Origin: an uncultured Alphaproteobacteria bacterium
GTDB lineage: Bacteria > Pseudomonadota > Alphaproteobacteria > SP197
DNA: 64,000 bases
Assembly: GCA_958295695.1 (NCBI GenBank)
Contig: OY282363.1
Coordinates: forward strand, 1,431,403 to 1,495,402
Direction: 5' to 3'
Shown: one piece after another, positions 42,792 through 50,688 of the stretch
Layout of the letters: every line of letters begins with the position of its first letter
Numbering within the stretch: position 1 is the stretch's first letter
Made by a program: the position numbers and the translations under genes
Notes under the pieces: generated by a model
What the model was told of the DNA's origin: nothing
Seen by the model: only the letters and a program-made list of their open reading frames with translations
Databases searched by the model: none

Positions 42792-44447
42792 TCATCGTTC
42801 GGTCAGCTTGAACTCGATCCGCCGGTTGCGGCGCAGGGCGATCTCGTCGTCGCCCGGATCGATCGGCTGGAATTCGCCGAAACCTGCCGCGGCCAGACGC
42901 TGCTCGGGAACGCCTTGGGCGACGAGGTAGCGCACGACGGAGATGGCGCGGCCGGTCGAGAGCTCCCAGTTGGTCGGGAACTGGGGAGTCGAGATCGGGA
43001 CGGTGTCGGTGTGGCCATCGACGCGGAGGATCCAGTCCACGTCCTCCGGGATGTCGCGGACCAGCCCGAGGAGGAGGCTGGAGATCTTGTCGAGCTCCCC
43101 GCGGCCCTCGTCGGAGATTTCCGCGCTGCCGCTGTCGAACAGCAATTCCGACTGAAGGACGAAGCGGTCGCCGACGACCTTGATGTCGCCGCGGTTGCCG
43201 AGCATGTCGACCAGACGCTCGAGGAACGCACTGCGGTAACGGGAAAGCTCCTGCACCTTGGCGGCGAGCGCGGCGTTGAGGCGCGAACCCAGATCGGCGA
43301 TCTGCACGCGGTCGACCTCGGCCTGGGCTTCCGCCGCGTCCAGCAGCTCGTTGAGCGCGGCGATCTGGCCGCGCAGGGCGCCGAGCTGCTGGTTGAGCAG
43401 GGCGATCTGGTTGAGACTCCGTCCGGACAGCGCCTCGGCCGCCTCGCGTTCCTCCTCGGTCATGGCGACCAGCCGGGCCAGCTCGGTCAGGCGGATGTCG
43501 CGCTCCTCGATCCGGGACTGGGCCAGCAGGGTTCGCTCCGCCGCGCTCGAAAGCTCGGCCTCGAGCGCCATCGCGCGGTCCCGTTCGGCGCCGAGGTCGG
43601 CGAGCAGGGCGTCGATCCGGGCCCGGTCGGCCTCGAGCTCGGCTTCGGTCACCGAAAGCCGTGTCTCGGTGGCCGCCCGCCGGGCGCGCGAGTCCTCGAG
43701 CAGCAGCACGAGGCGGTCGATCTCGTCGAGCTGTTCGAGCCTCCCGGCCTCGCGTTCGCCGATCTCCGCCGCCGCCGCGGCCAGTTCCCTCTCGAGCTCC
43801 GCCGCGGACGCCCGCGAGCCGGCGAGGTCCCTCTCCAGGGCGAGCCGCAGCGCCCTCGCTTCCTCGAGCAGCAGCGCCATACGGCCGATCTCCGCTTCGA
43901 GGTTGTCGCGCGCCTCGCCCAGGGCGTCGATGTCGCGCCGCAGGCTCGCGATCTCCGCGAGCTTCAGCGACAGCGTGTCCCCGGTGACGGCGACATCCTC
44001 GAGCGCGCGGTCGAGATCGGCCTGGAGCAGCCCGATCCCGGTCCGGGCGTCATCGAGCTCCGCGCCGGCCTCGGCGGCGTAGTCCTCGGTGGCCGAAAGG
44101 CGCGCCACGAGGCCGTCGCGCTCCGAGCGCAGCACGGCGAGCGCCTGTTCGGCGTCGTCCAAGGCGCTTGTCGCGCCCCGCAGTTCGGTGGCGAGCTGGG
44201 TCAGCTCGAGCCGCATGTCGGCGTTCGTGTCGCGTTCGAGGGCCAGCATGTCGGCGAGCTCGGCGACATGGCTCTCCAGCCGCGCCAGCGCTTCATCCCG
44301 GCCCGTGATCGCAAGGCCTTGGAAGAACTGCGCGAGCATGAAGACGACGAGCGCGAAGATCAGCACCACGAGAAGCGTGGAGAGCGCATCGACGAAACCG
44401 GCCCAGGTGTCGGCGCCGGACCCCAGGCGCCGGGTGCGGACCGCCAT
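42792..44447 (-). CDS. MotB/OmpA-like stator protein with a long coiled coil
   Basis: A 551-residue membrane protein. One N-terminal helix (WAGFVDALSTLLVVLIFALV, about 15-42) carries Asp20 at the place of the proton-binding aspartate of MotB. Residues about 50-400 are a continuous Glu/Leu/Arg/Ala coiled coil, and 415-551 are an OmpA/MotB peptidoglycan-binding domain (LLFDSGSAEISDEG, VDGHTDTVPI, LSTGRAISVVRYLV, RRNRRIEFKL). MotB itself has no such coiled coil. It starts 3 bases after the MotA/TolQ-like gene, so the two should form one complex. No flagellar genes are near. Confidence 0.85.
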   Translation of the reverse strand: MAVRTRRLGSGADTWAGFVDALSTLLVVLIFALVVFMLAQFFQGLAITGRDEALARLESHVAELADMLALERDTNADMRLELTQLATELRGATSALDDAEQALAVLRSERDGLVARLSATEDYAAEAGAELDDARTGIGLLQADLDRALEDVAVTGDTLSLKLAEIASLRRDIDALGEARDNLEAEIGRMALLLEEARALRLALERDLAGSRASAAELERELAAAAAEIGEREAGRLEQLDEIDRLVLLLEDSRARRAATETRLSVTEAELEADRARIDALLADLGAERDRAMALEAELSSAAERTLLAQSRIEERDIRLTELARLVAMTEEEREAAEALSGRSLNQIALLNQQLGALRGQIAALNELLDAAEAQAEVDRVQIADLGSRLNAALAAKVQELSRYRSAFLERLVDMLGNRGDIKVVGDRFVLQSELLFDSGSAEISDEGRGELDKISSLLLGLVRDIPEDVDWILRVDGHTDTVPISTPQFPTNWELSTGRAISVVRYLVAQGVPEQRLAAAGFGEFQPIDPGDDEIALRRNRRIEFKLTER

Positions 44448-44450
44448 CGC

Positions 44451-45602
44451 TCAGGATCCGCGCCCGGTCTCGCGGGAGGCGGCTATGGTGCGGGCGAGCA
44501 GCTTGATCTCGGAGCGGATCTCGTCGGCGAGTTGGCCGCGGCCGGCGACGGTTTCCTCCAGGAGGCGGGTCATGGCGACATCGAGGTTGCGCAGATGGCC
44601 GCGGCTGGCCTCGTCGATGACCCCGGCGCCCTGGGCCGCGGCGAGGCGCTCGATGACCGGTTTGAGGTCGGACTGGCCCTCGACGAGCTTGGCGAGCAGC
44701 AGTTGTTCGGCCTGCATCCGGTCGGTCAGCGTGGCGAGCCGGTCGGTCAGCGCGGTGAGCTGCTGGTCGATGCCGCGCCTCGTCTCCTCGCCGCGGGCCA
44801 GCGTCCGCTGGAGCCGGTCGAGGCTGTCGGCGGTCTGTTCCAGGAGCGCGCTGACGTAGGCCGGCACCGATTGCTCGCCCTCGACCGAGAGTCCGCGGCC
44901 GGACTGGAGCCGGGTGATCGAGGACAGCCACTCTTCGAGCTCGTTGTAGAACCGGTTCTGGGCCTGGTTCGACTGCAGGTCGAGAAACCCGAGGACGAGG
45001 GACCCGGCGAGGCCGAACAGCGAGGAGCTGAAGGCCGTGCCCATGCCCGACAGCGGCGCGGCGAGACCTTCCTTGAGGCTGTCGAAGAGCGCGACGACGT
45101 CCCGGCCAGCGCCGACCTCGAGACCCTCGAGCGTGCCGCTGACCGCGCCGAGCGTCTTGATGAGGCCCCAGAAGGTGCCCAGCAGGCCGAGGAAGATCAG
45201 GAGCCCGATCAGGTAGCGCGAGATGTCGCGCGATTCGTCGAGCCGGGAGCCGATGCTGTCGAGCATCGACCGCGTCGAGACGGTCGAGAGGCTCAGGCGA
45301 TCCTGGCCCTGGCGCTCGCCCAGCATGGCGGCCATCGGCGCCAGCAGACGCGGCGGCGCCGGGACGGGCGCCCCGGGCAGCGCGGCGCGGAAGCTCTCGA
45401 TCCAGGTCACTTCGCGGTAGAGAAGCTGGACTTGGCGGACGATGTAGAGGACGCCGAGGAGGAGAACGCCGAGGATCAGGCCGTTGAGCGCCGGATTGGC
45501 GCGGAAGGCTTCCGACAGCGTGCCGACCAGCATGGCCGCGACGGCGAGGACCGCGGCCAGGAACAGGGCCATCCGGATGAGATAGGGATGCGGTTGGGTC
45601 AT
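44451..45602 (-). CDS. MotA/TolQ/ExbB-like proton channel protein
   Basis: A 383-residue inner-membrane protein with four predicted helices (about 11-28, 39-57, 130-150, 187-207). The third and fourth carry the family-like blocks GLLIFLGLLGTFWGLIKTLGAV and GMGTAFSSSLFGLAGSLVLGFLD. The C-terminal 140 residues are a cytoplasmic helical tail (LTALTDRLATLTDRMQ), longer than in MotA or TolQ. With the next gene it should make a proton-driven stator unit. Its target (cell wall, outer membrane or gliding-like machinery) is unknown. Confidence 0.83.
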   Translation of the reverse strand: MTQPHPYLIRMALFLAAVLAVAAMLVGTLSEAFRANPALNGLILGVLLLGVLYIVRQVQLLYREVTWIESFRAALPGAPVPAPPRLLAPMAAMLGERQGQDRLSLSTVSTRSMLDSIGSRLDESRDISRYLIGLLIFLGLLGTFWGLIKTLGAVSGTLEGLEVGAGRDVVALFDSLKEGLAAPLSGMGTAFSSSLFGLAGSLVLGFLDLQSNQAQNRFYNELEEWLSSITRLQSGRGLSVEGEQSVPAYVSALLEQTADSLDRLQRTLARGEETRRGIDQQLTALTDRLATLTDRMQAEQLLLAKLVEGQSDLKPVIERLAAAQGAGVIDEASRGHLRNLDVAMTRLLEETVAGRGQLADEIRSEIKLLARTIAASRETGRGS

Positions 45603-45641
45603 GCCGGTCGCGGTCCTCGTGGCGTATCGGTCGCGCGCGGA

Positions 45642-46565
45642 CTAGCGGTCCATGAGGACGATGTCGACGCGGTCGGGCGGACCGCCCTCGGACCTGTCGC
45701 CCAGGGTCTTCACGTCGATGCGCGTCGAACGCACGTTGTTCTCGACCAGGAACGACCGGACGGCCAAGGCGCGCGAGAGCGCGAGCCGTCTCGCTTCGCT
45801 GGGCGACGCATCCTCGCCGGACGCATAGGCGCGGAGCTCGACGCGCCGGTCCCGCCGGGCTTCGAGGCGGGCCGCCAGACCGATCAGCATGTCGCGCGCG
45901 GCGACGCTCAAATTGTCGCCGCCGCCTTCGAAGAGCAAGCGAAGATCGCCCGGACCGGCGCTGGCGCTGGCGTCGTCCGCGGGCGCGCCGGCCGCCCCGG
46001 TTCCGGCCATGGTCATGGCCGGTTCGGGCACGTCGATCTCCTCGGGCGCGGCGGTCCGCGCGAACAGGGCCCCGATCTCGTGGAAGGCGTCGTTGTCGAC
46101 GACCGTCGCGTCGGCGGCCTCCGCGGTCGCGACCGCCGTCTCCTTCTCCGTCCCGAGCACCGTGACGGCGGTCTCCGGCCCGTCGGCCGGTTCGGGCGGC
46201 GGCAAGGCGAAATCCTCGTCTCCGGCCGTCGCGGGCGCGTCGAGTGGCGGCGCGGACCCGACCGTCGTGTCGGCGTATCCGGGCAGCAGCAGGACGCTCT
46301 CCCCGGAGACGGCGCCCGGAACCCGGCCCGTCTGGCCATGGAGAGCGGGCGGGGCGCCGTCGGACGGGTCGAGACCCGGAGGGGGCGGCGTCGGGACCAG
46401 CGCCTCGAGGGCCTCGAGATTGACCTCGACCTCGGGCTGCGCGGTCTGGGCGGCCGCGGGACCGGCGCCCGCCGTGAACCCGGCGGCCAGCAGGCTCGCC
46501 CCCACGGGAATCCACGAAGGACACCGGGCCGGCGCCCGAGCCGGGGCCGCGTCGCAATGCGTCAT
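45642..46565 (-). CDS. Secreted OmpA-like protein with a low-complexity linker
   Basis: A 307-residue protein. A hydrophobic leader ends with AGAGPAAAQ at about residue 40, consistent with a signal peptide. About 160 residues rich in Pro, Ala, Asp and Glu follow, then a C-terminal OmpA-like domain (about 205-307: LRLLFEGGGDNLSVAARDML, VELRAYASGEDASPSEARRLALSRA, STRIDVKTLGDRSEGG). The first strand of the domain is weak. The ATG at 46565 begins MTHCDAAPARA; an in-frame ATG at 46625 would put the repeat palindrome inside the leader. It is 39 bases upstream of the MotA/TolQ-like gene. Confidence 0.78.
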   Translation of the reverse strand: MTHCDAAPARAPARCPSWIPVGASLLAAGFTAGAGPAAAQTAQPEVEVNLEALEALVPTPPPPGLDPSDGAPPALHGQTGRVPGAVSGESVLLLPGYADTTVGSAPPLDAPATAGDEDFALPPPEPADGPETAVTVLGTEKETAVATAEAADATVVDNDAFHEIGALFARTAAPEEIDVPEPAMTMAGTGAAGAPADDASASAGPGDLRLLFEGGGDNLSVAARDMLIGLAARLEARRDRRVELRAYASGEDASPSEARRLALSRALAVRSFLVENNVRSTRIDVKTLGDRSEGGPPDRVDIVLMDR

Positions 46566-46594
46566 GGGTTTTTCCGCACGGTTCGGCGCACCAT

Positions 46595-46623
46595 AGAGCG
46601 TTTCCGTCTTCGACGGAATCGCC
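46595..46623. repeat. Palindromic dispersed repeat, family A
   Basis: Arms GCGTTTCCGTC and GACGGAATCGC around TTC, one mismatch. It lies in the 89-base gap between the inositol-monophosphatase and OmpA-like genes and might attenuate transcription between them. Confidence 0.55.
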
Positions 46624-46654
46624 ATGGCTTGTCTGTCGCCCGCGTCGACCGGGT

Positions 46655-47449
46655 TCAGCGGCCGGCGAGCGCCTTGTGCAACTGGCCGTGAACGTGCGGA
46701 TTGCCGGCGAGGACGGACCCGGTCGCGAGATCGACCGGACCGCCGTCGGTCCCGGTCGCGTAGCCGCCGGCCTCGCGGACCAGGACGACGCCGGCGGCGA
46801 TGTCCCAGGGCATGAGGCCCTCTTCCCAGAAGCCGTCGAACCGGCCGCCGGCGACATAGGCCAGATCGAGGGCCGCGGCGCCCATGCGGCGCAGGTCGCG
46901 GGTGTGGCGCAGGACATGGCCCATCTGCCCGAGAAGCCGGGTCTGGTCGGCGGGGCGGTCGCTCCTGGCCCGGCCGTGCGCGATCAGGCAGTCGGCGAGT
47001 CTCTCGCGTCGGCTGACGCGCAGGCGCCGCCGGTTGACGTAGGCCCCCCGGCCCCGTTCGGCCCAGAACAATTCGTCGCGCAAGGGATCGAAGACCACGC
47101 CGGCGACCAGCTCGCCGTCCTGCTCGACGGCGATCGAGATGCAGGCCTGGGGCACCGAATGGATGAAGTTCAGCGTGCCGTCGAGCGGATCGACGATGAA
47201 GCGGCTGCGGCCGTCTCCGGCCTCCACCGCGGGCGATTCCTCCGTGAGGAAGCCGAAGCCGGGCCGGGCCTTCGCCAATTCCTCCTTCAGGGTCCGCTCG
47301 GCGCGCAGGTCCGCCGCGGTGACGAAGTCGTTGGCGCCCTTCTTCGAGACCTGGAGGTTCTCGACCTCGTTGAAGTCGCGGATCAGCGCGCGCGCCGCCC
47401 TGTCGGCCGCCGCCGCCATCACCGCGATGAGGGGAGAGCGGCGCGCCAA
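46655..47449 (-). CDS. suhB: Inositol monophosphatase family protein (SuhB type)
   Basis: A 264-residue magnesium-dependent phosphatase of the IMPase superfamily. The metal and substrate residues are in EESPAVE, DPLDGTLNF (Asp87, Asp90) and MPWDIAAGVVLVREAGG. In E. coli SuhB also acts as an RNA polymerase-associated factor for rRNA synthesis; whether this protein does is unknown. The N-terminus MARRSPLIAVM with NEVENLQVSKKG matches the alphaproteobacterial form and requires a TTG start at 47449. It is 7 bases after efp, an order I recognise from other alphaproteobacteria. Confidence 0.9.
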   Translation of the reverse strand: MARRSPLIAVMAAAADRAARALIRDFNEVENLQVSKKGANDFVTAADLRAERTLKEELAKARPGFGFLTEESPAVEAGDGRSRFIVDPLDGTLNFIHSVPQACISIAVEQDGELVAGVVFDPLRDELFWAERGRGAYVNRRRLRVSRRERLADCLIAHGRARSDRPADQTRLLGQMGHVLRHTRDLRRMGAAALDLAYVAGGRFDGFWEEGLMPWDIAAGVVLVREAGGYATGTDGGPVDLATGSVLAGNPHVHGQLHKALAGR

Positions 47450-47456
47450 CGGGACC

Positions 47457-48023
47457 TCAGTCCTTCGCGCGCTCGCGGTAGGCCGCGTCCTCGGTGTTGA
47501 CGACGATGCGGGCGCCGGTCTCGATGTGGGGCGGCACCATGACGCGCACGCCGTTGTCGAGGATGGCCGGCTTGTAGGACGACGCGGCGGTCTGGCCCTT
47601 CACGACCGCTTCGGTCTCCTCCACCGTGAGCACGACCGTCTCCGGAAGCGCCACGCCGATCGGCTCGTCCTCGTGGGACTGGACCGTCACCGTCATGCCG
47701 TCCTGCAGGAAGGCGGCCCTGCCGCCGATCGTGTCGCGGCCGATCTCGACCTGCTCGAAGGTCTCGGCGTCCATGAAGGTGAAGCGGTCGCCGTCGGCGA
47801 AGAGGAACTGGTGCTCCTTGTCGTAGAGCCTCACGCGCTCGACCGTTTCGGACGACCGGAAACGCTCGTTGAGCTTCGCGCCGTCCCGGATGTCCTTGAG
47901 CTCGACCTGCAGGTAGGCTCCGCCCTTGCCGGGCTGGGTATGCTGGATCCTGGTCGCCACGAGCAGCCGGCCCTTGTGTTCGATGACCATGCCGGGGCGG
48001 ATCGCGTTGCCGTCGATCTTCAT
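47457..48023 (-). CDS. efp: Elongation factor P
   Basis: Rescues ribosomes stalled at polyproline. The 188-residue protein has three barrels, the first with the loop HTQPGKGGAYLQVELKD, where Lys33 is the residue modified in EpmA-type bacteria, and the C-terminal VMVPPHIETGARIVVNTEDAAYRERA signature. Several neighbours in this run have proline-rich stretches, notably the OmpA-like protein. The start is ATG at 48023. Confidence 0.97.
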   Translation of the reverse strand: MKIDGNAIRPGMVIEHKGRLLVATRIQHTQPGKGGAYLQVELKDIRDGAKLNERFRSSETVERVRLYDKEHQFLFADGDRFTFMDAETFEQVEIGRDTIGGRAAFLQDGMTVTVQSHEDEPIGVALPETVVLTVEETEAVVKGQTAASSYKPAILDNGVRVMVPPHIETGARIVVNTEDAAYRERAKD

Positions 48024-48067
48024 GCGTCGAGCCTGGGAATGCGGGGCCGGTCGGGCGGTGGACGCTA

Positions 48068-48709
48068 TCAGCGGGCCGGTGGGTTGGCAACGGCGTCGGC
48101 GGCCTCGCGGATGGTTTCCGCGACGGTGTCCGGGCGGGTCCAGACCGAGCGGTCCAGCATGACGAAATCCGCCCCCGCCCCGGCCGCCTCGCGGGCGGGC
48201 GCGGCCTGGGCGACGCAGGGCGGCTCCATGACCGCCTGCCACCAGCCGAGCAGCTCCGCGGCGTCGCGGCCCCAGGGGCCGAAGGCGACGTAGTCGGCGC
48301 CCGCCTCGCCGGCCAGCATGGCGGCGTGGCGCGAAAGGCCGCATCCCGCGCCCAGGATCGCGTCCGGCGGCAGGCGTCCGCGGGCGGGCCGGACCGGGCC
48401 CTCGACATGGACGCCGTCGGCGCCGGTGTCGGCGACGAGAGGGGCGCGGTCCTTCAGGAGGAAGGCCGCGCCGCGGCTGTGCGCGAGCGGGACGAGGCGC
48501 TCGCAGGCGCGTCGCCAGACGTCGTCGCCGGCCCCGTCGAGCGCGAGCAGGAAGCAGGCGACATCGCTGGCGTCGAGAGCCCGCGCCAGCGCGCCGGAGA
48601 AGGCGTCCGGCTCCAGCGCCGGCGGGGACACGAGGTAGAGGCGGCAGGCCCCCGGCCGGCTCGGCGCCGGCGGGATCAGGCCGCGCTCCGTCGCGATCGT
48701 GGGCTGCAT
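48068..48709 (-). CDS. Thiamine-phosphate synthase family protein (ThiE-like)
   Basis: A 213-residue TIM-barrel protein of the ThiE/TenI superfamily. It has CRLYLVSPPAL at the first strand, AAFLLKDRAPLVADTGADGVHVEG (matching the INDRVDLALAVGADGVHLGQ block of ThiE) and ADYVAFGPWG near the phosphate site. Several usual ThiE catalytic residues are changed or not visible, so catalysis is uncertain. The start is ATG at 48709. It lies 44 bases upstream of efp, a common alphaproteobacterial pairing, and heads the minus-strand run to the acetyltransferase. Confidence 0.75.
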   Translation of the reverse strand: MQPTIATERGLIPPAPSRPGACRLYLVSPPALEPDAFSGALARALDASDVACFLLALDGAGDDVWRRACERLVPLAHSRGAAFLLKDRAPLVADTGADGVHVEGPVRPARGRLPPDAILGAGCGLSRHAAMLAGEAGADYVAFGPWGRDAAELLGWWQAVMEPPCVAQAAPAREAAGAGADFVMLDRSVWTRPDTVAETIREAADAVANPPAR

Positions 48710-48750
48710 CGTGGGTTCGAGAGGAGGCGAATGGGCGGTTGTGCGTTGAG

Positions 48751-48844
48751 TGCACAAAGCGCGTTGTTCGCGAGGGGTCGGTTCTGTCGGGTAGATGGGT
48801 AGGGACGAGATTCGTCGAGCGGGCTGGCTCGTGCGCTTTGTGCA
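48751..48844. repeat. 94-base element bounded by 12-base perfect inverted repeats
   Basis: TGCACAAAGCGC at 48751-48762 and its exact complement GCGCTTTGTGCA at 48833-48844, with 70 bases between. It sits in the gap between fba and the thiE-like gene. No clear target-site duplication is visible, so it may be a small mobile remnant or a regulatory structure upstream of thiE-efp. Confidence 0.5.
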
Positions 48845-48875
48845 TGGTTTTGTGGGGGGATCGTGGCTCGGACGA

Positions 48876-48902
48876 CGAAACCCCGGGCGTCCCGAGATTT
48901 CG
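48876..48902 (-). terminator. Hairpin downstream of fba, probable terminator of the gap-pgk-fba operon
   Basis: On the minus strand a 12-base stem with a 3-base loop (arms CGAAATCTCGGG and CCCGGGGTTTCG, two G-U pairs) starts about 75 bases after the fba stop. The wobble pairs favour the minus-strand RNA. A short T tract is absent. Confidence 0.4.
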
Positions 48903-48977
48903 GCATCCACACCCCTCCACCCTCCATCCGCAAACGGGCGACCCATCGGCCGCCCGCCTCCACGAATGGGCCCGTCC

Positions 48978-50195
48978 TCACTCGACGAGCCAGTAGGTCG
49001 CGCGTCCGTCTTCCGAGAAGGCGGTGCGGACGCCGTAACCCTTTCCCTTAACATCGTTGTAGAACATCCCGATGACCGAGTCGCGGGTCCAGGGCCTTCC
49101 GTCGCGCCTGACGCAGATGGCCTCGAGGTCCGCGAACGTCGCGCCAGTGCGCAGGGCCTCGATGAAACGAGCCTTCTTGGTGTTGGAACGGACGGATTTG
49201 ATCTCGCCTGAGGCCTCGATGTTGACCTCGGGGTCGGTTGTCGTGCGCCGCGCGACGGGATCGACGGACTTGGGCGCGGGCTTGCCCTGGTAGATCCCGA
49301 CGATGCGGTCGAACATGGCGAGAGCGTCCTCCCGCTTCCGCTGGAAGGCGTTGCGCCCGACGATCGAGCCGGACCCGCCGCCCGCCGCGATCTCCGCGAT
49401 CTCCGCGAAGACGTCGTCCAGGCCCTTCGCGGCGCCGCCCGAGAACACGACGAGGCGCCGGCCGGCGAACGCCGCCTGCATGACGTGCGCGACGCGGTCC
49501 CTGAGCGAGGAGATGGCGACGCCCTCGCTCTCGTAGACCTTCCTCGCCTCGGGCTGTTCGATGTGGTCCGTCGGCGGCTTGACCTTGATGATGTGGGCGC
49601 CGATCTGGGCCGCGAGATGGGCGGCGTAGGCGGTCACGTCGACCGCGGTCTCGCCTTCCCTGGAGAGCTTGCCGCCGCGCGGGTAGGACCACACGACCGT
49701 CGCGACGCCGCGCGCCTTGGCCTCGCGCGACATCTCGCGGACCTCCTCGATCATCTCGAACTGGCGGTCGGAGCCGGGGTAGATCGTGAAGCCGATGGCC
49801 GAGCACCCCAGGCGCAGGGCGTCCTGGACCGAGGCCGTGACGGCCTGGTCCTTGACGGTGGCGTGGCTGTTGGAGTTGTTGGCCTTGAGGATCAGCGGGA
49901 TGGCGCCGGCGAAGGTGTCGGCCCCGGCCTCGAGGAAGCCCAGAGGCGCGGCGTAGGCGTTGAGCCCGGCGTCGATCGCGAGCTGGAAATGGTAGTGGGG
50001 GTCGTAGGCCGGCGGGTTCCCGGCGAAGCTGCGCGCCGGCCCGTGCTCCCAGCCCTGGTCGACCGGCAGGACGACCAGACTGCCGGTCCCCCCCAGCCGG
50101 CCGTGCATCAGGATGCGCGCCAGGCTGGCCTTCACGCCGGGCGGCTCGCCCTCGTAGCGGGACAGGATCCGCTTGACGCGGCGTGTCATCTTCAT
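48978..50195 (-). CDS. fba: Class I fructose-bisphosphate aldolase with a C-terminal winged-helix-like extension
   Basis: A 405-residue protein. Residues 1-305 are a DeoC/FbaB-type class I aldolase (SLVVLPVDQGWEHGPARSF, IGFTIYPGSDRQFEM, HIIKVKPPTD with the Schiff-base lysine at 204 or 206, VVFSGGAAKG phosphate loop), which cleaves fructose 1,6-bisphosphate. A linker (306-335) is followed by about 68 extra residues (338-405): KKARFIEALRTGATFADLEA, RDSVIGMFYNDVKGKGYGVR, and a terminal strand EDGRATYWLV. This helix-helix-wing pattern resembles winged-helix DNA-binding domains such as DUF3489. The extension is not in the classical family. It closes the gap-pgk operon. The start is ATG at 50195. 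Confidence 0.87.
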   Translation of the reverse strand: MKMTRRVKRILSRYEGEPPGVKASLARILMHGRLGGTGSLVVLPVDQGWEHGPARSFAGNPPAYDPHYHFQLAIDAGLNAYAAPLGFLEAGADTFAGAIPLILKANNSNSHATVKDQAVTASVQDALRLGCSAIGFTIYPGSDRQFEMIEEVREMSREAKARGVATVVWSYPRGGKLSREGETAVDVTAYAAHLAAQIGAHIIKVKPPTDHIEQPEARKVYESEGVAISSLRDRVAHVMQAAFAGRRLVVFSGGAAKGLDDVFAEIAEIAAGGGSGSIVGRNAFQRKREDALAMFDRIVGIYQGKPAPKSVDPVARRTTTDPEVNIEASGEIKSVRSNTKKARFIEALRTGATFADLEAICVRRDGRPWTRDSVIGMFYNDVKGKGYGVRTAFSEDGRATYWLVE

Positions 50196-50229
50196 GGCCG
50201 TCCGTTCCCCCGCCGGACACCGTGTGTGC

Positions 50230-50688
50230 TTAGCCCGATCGCGGGTCCCGATCAACGGCCGGGCCGGCGGCGGGCCGGCCGAACGGGCTTCGATCCACAG
50301 GGGGGCCGTCGCCCCGCCCGGACGCCTCGGGGAGGACGGCGTGGAAGCGCCCGCCGGCGGCCTCGGTCATCTCGGCGACGCGCCTCGCGGTCTCGCCGGG
50401 GCCGGCCATGTGGATGTCGCGCCAGCCGACGCGCAGCGCGAGCATGGCGTATCCGGCGTCCGCCCCGCAGTCGATCAGGGCGCGGACGGCGTCGTGGTCC
50501 AGGCCCGCCTGGCGCATCATCTCCAGGAGATAGCCGGGGCCGAGCCGGGCGCAAGCGCCCGGCTCGGTGACGAGCAGGACGCCCGAACCGCGCCGCCGCG
50601 CCGCCTCGACGGCCGCGTGGGCCTCGCCGAGACCGCGGACCTCCACGGCCGAGCGTGCGGCATCCGGTCTCCGGTCTCCGTCGTTCAT
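50230..50688 (-). CDS. Uncharacterised protein overlapping pgk, 152 residues
   Basis: The ATG at 50688 overlaps the pgk stop as ATGA, and the gene ends 34 bases before fba, so it is embedded in the glycolytic operon. Residues about 15-128 look like a compact alpha/beta fold (GLGEAHAAVEAARRRGSGVLL, LGPGYLLEMMRQAGLDHDAVRALIDCGADAG, ALRVGWRDIHMAG); the last 25 are low-complexity. I recall small uncharacterised genes at this position in other alphaproteobacteria but cannot name a family. A link to triose or hexose phosphate metabolism is inferred from context only. Confidence 0.7.
   Translation of the reverse strand: MNDGDRRPDAARSAVEVRGLGEAHAAVEAARRRGSGVLLVTEPGACARLGPGYLLEMMRQAGLDHDAVRALIDCGADAGYAMLALRVGWRDIHMAGPGETARRVAEMTEAAGGRFHAVLPEASGRGDGPPVDRSPFGRPAAGPAVDRDPRSG

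Noticed and set aside
42792-45602. Zorya-type defence system (ZorA/ZorB)
   Set aside because: There is a MotA-like plus MotB-like pair, but the long coiled coil is in the MotB-like protein rather than the MotA-like one, no ZorC, ZorD or ZorE gene is present, and the neighbours are housekeeping genes.
48795-49211. Plus-strand open frame across the fba-thiE gap
   Set aside because: Low-complexity translation, runs antisense into fba, no ribosome binding site; the gap is better explained by the inverted repeat and a terminator.
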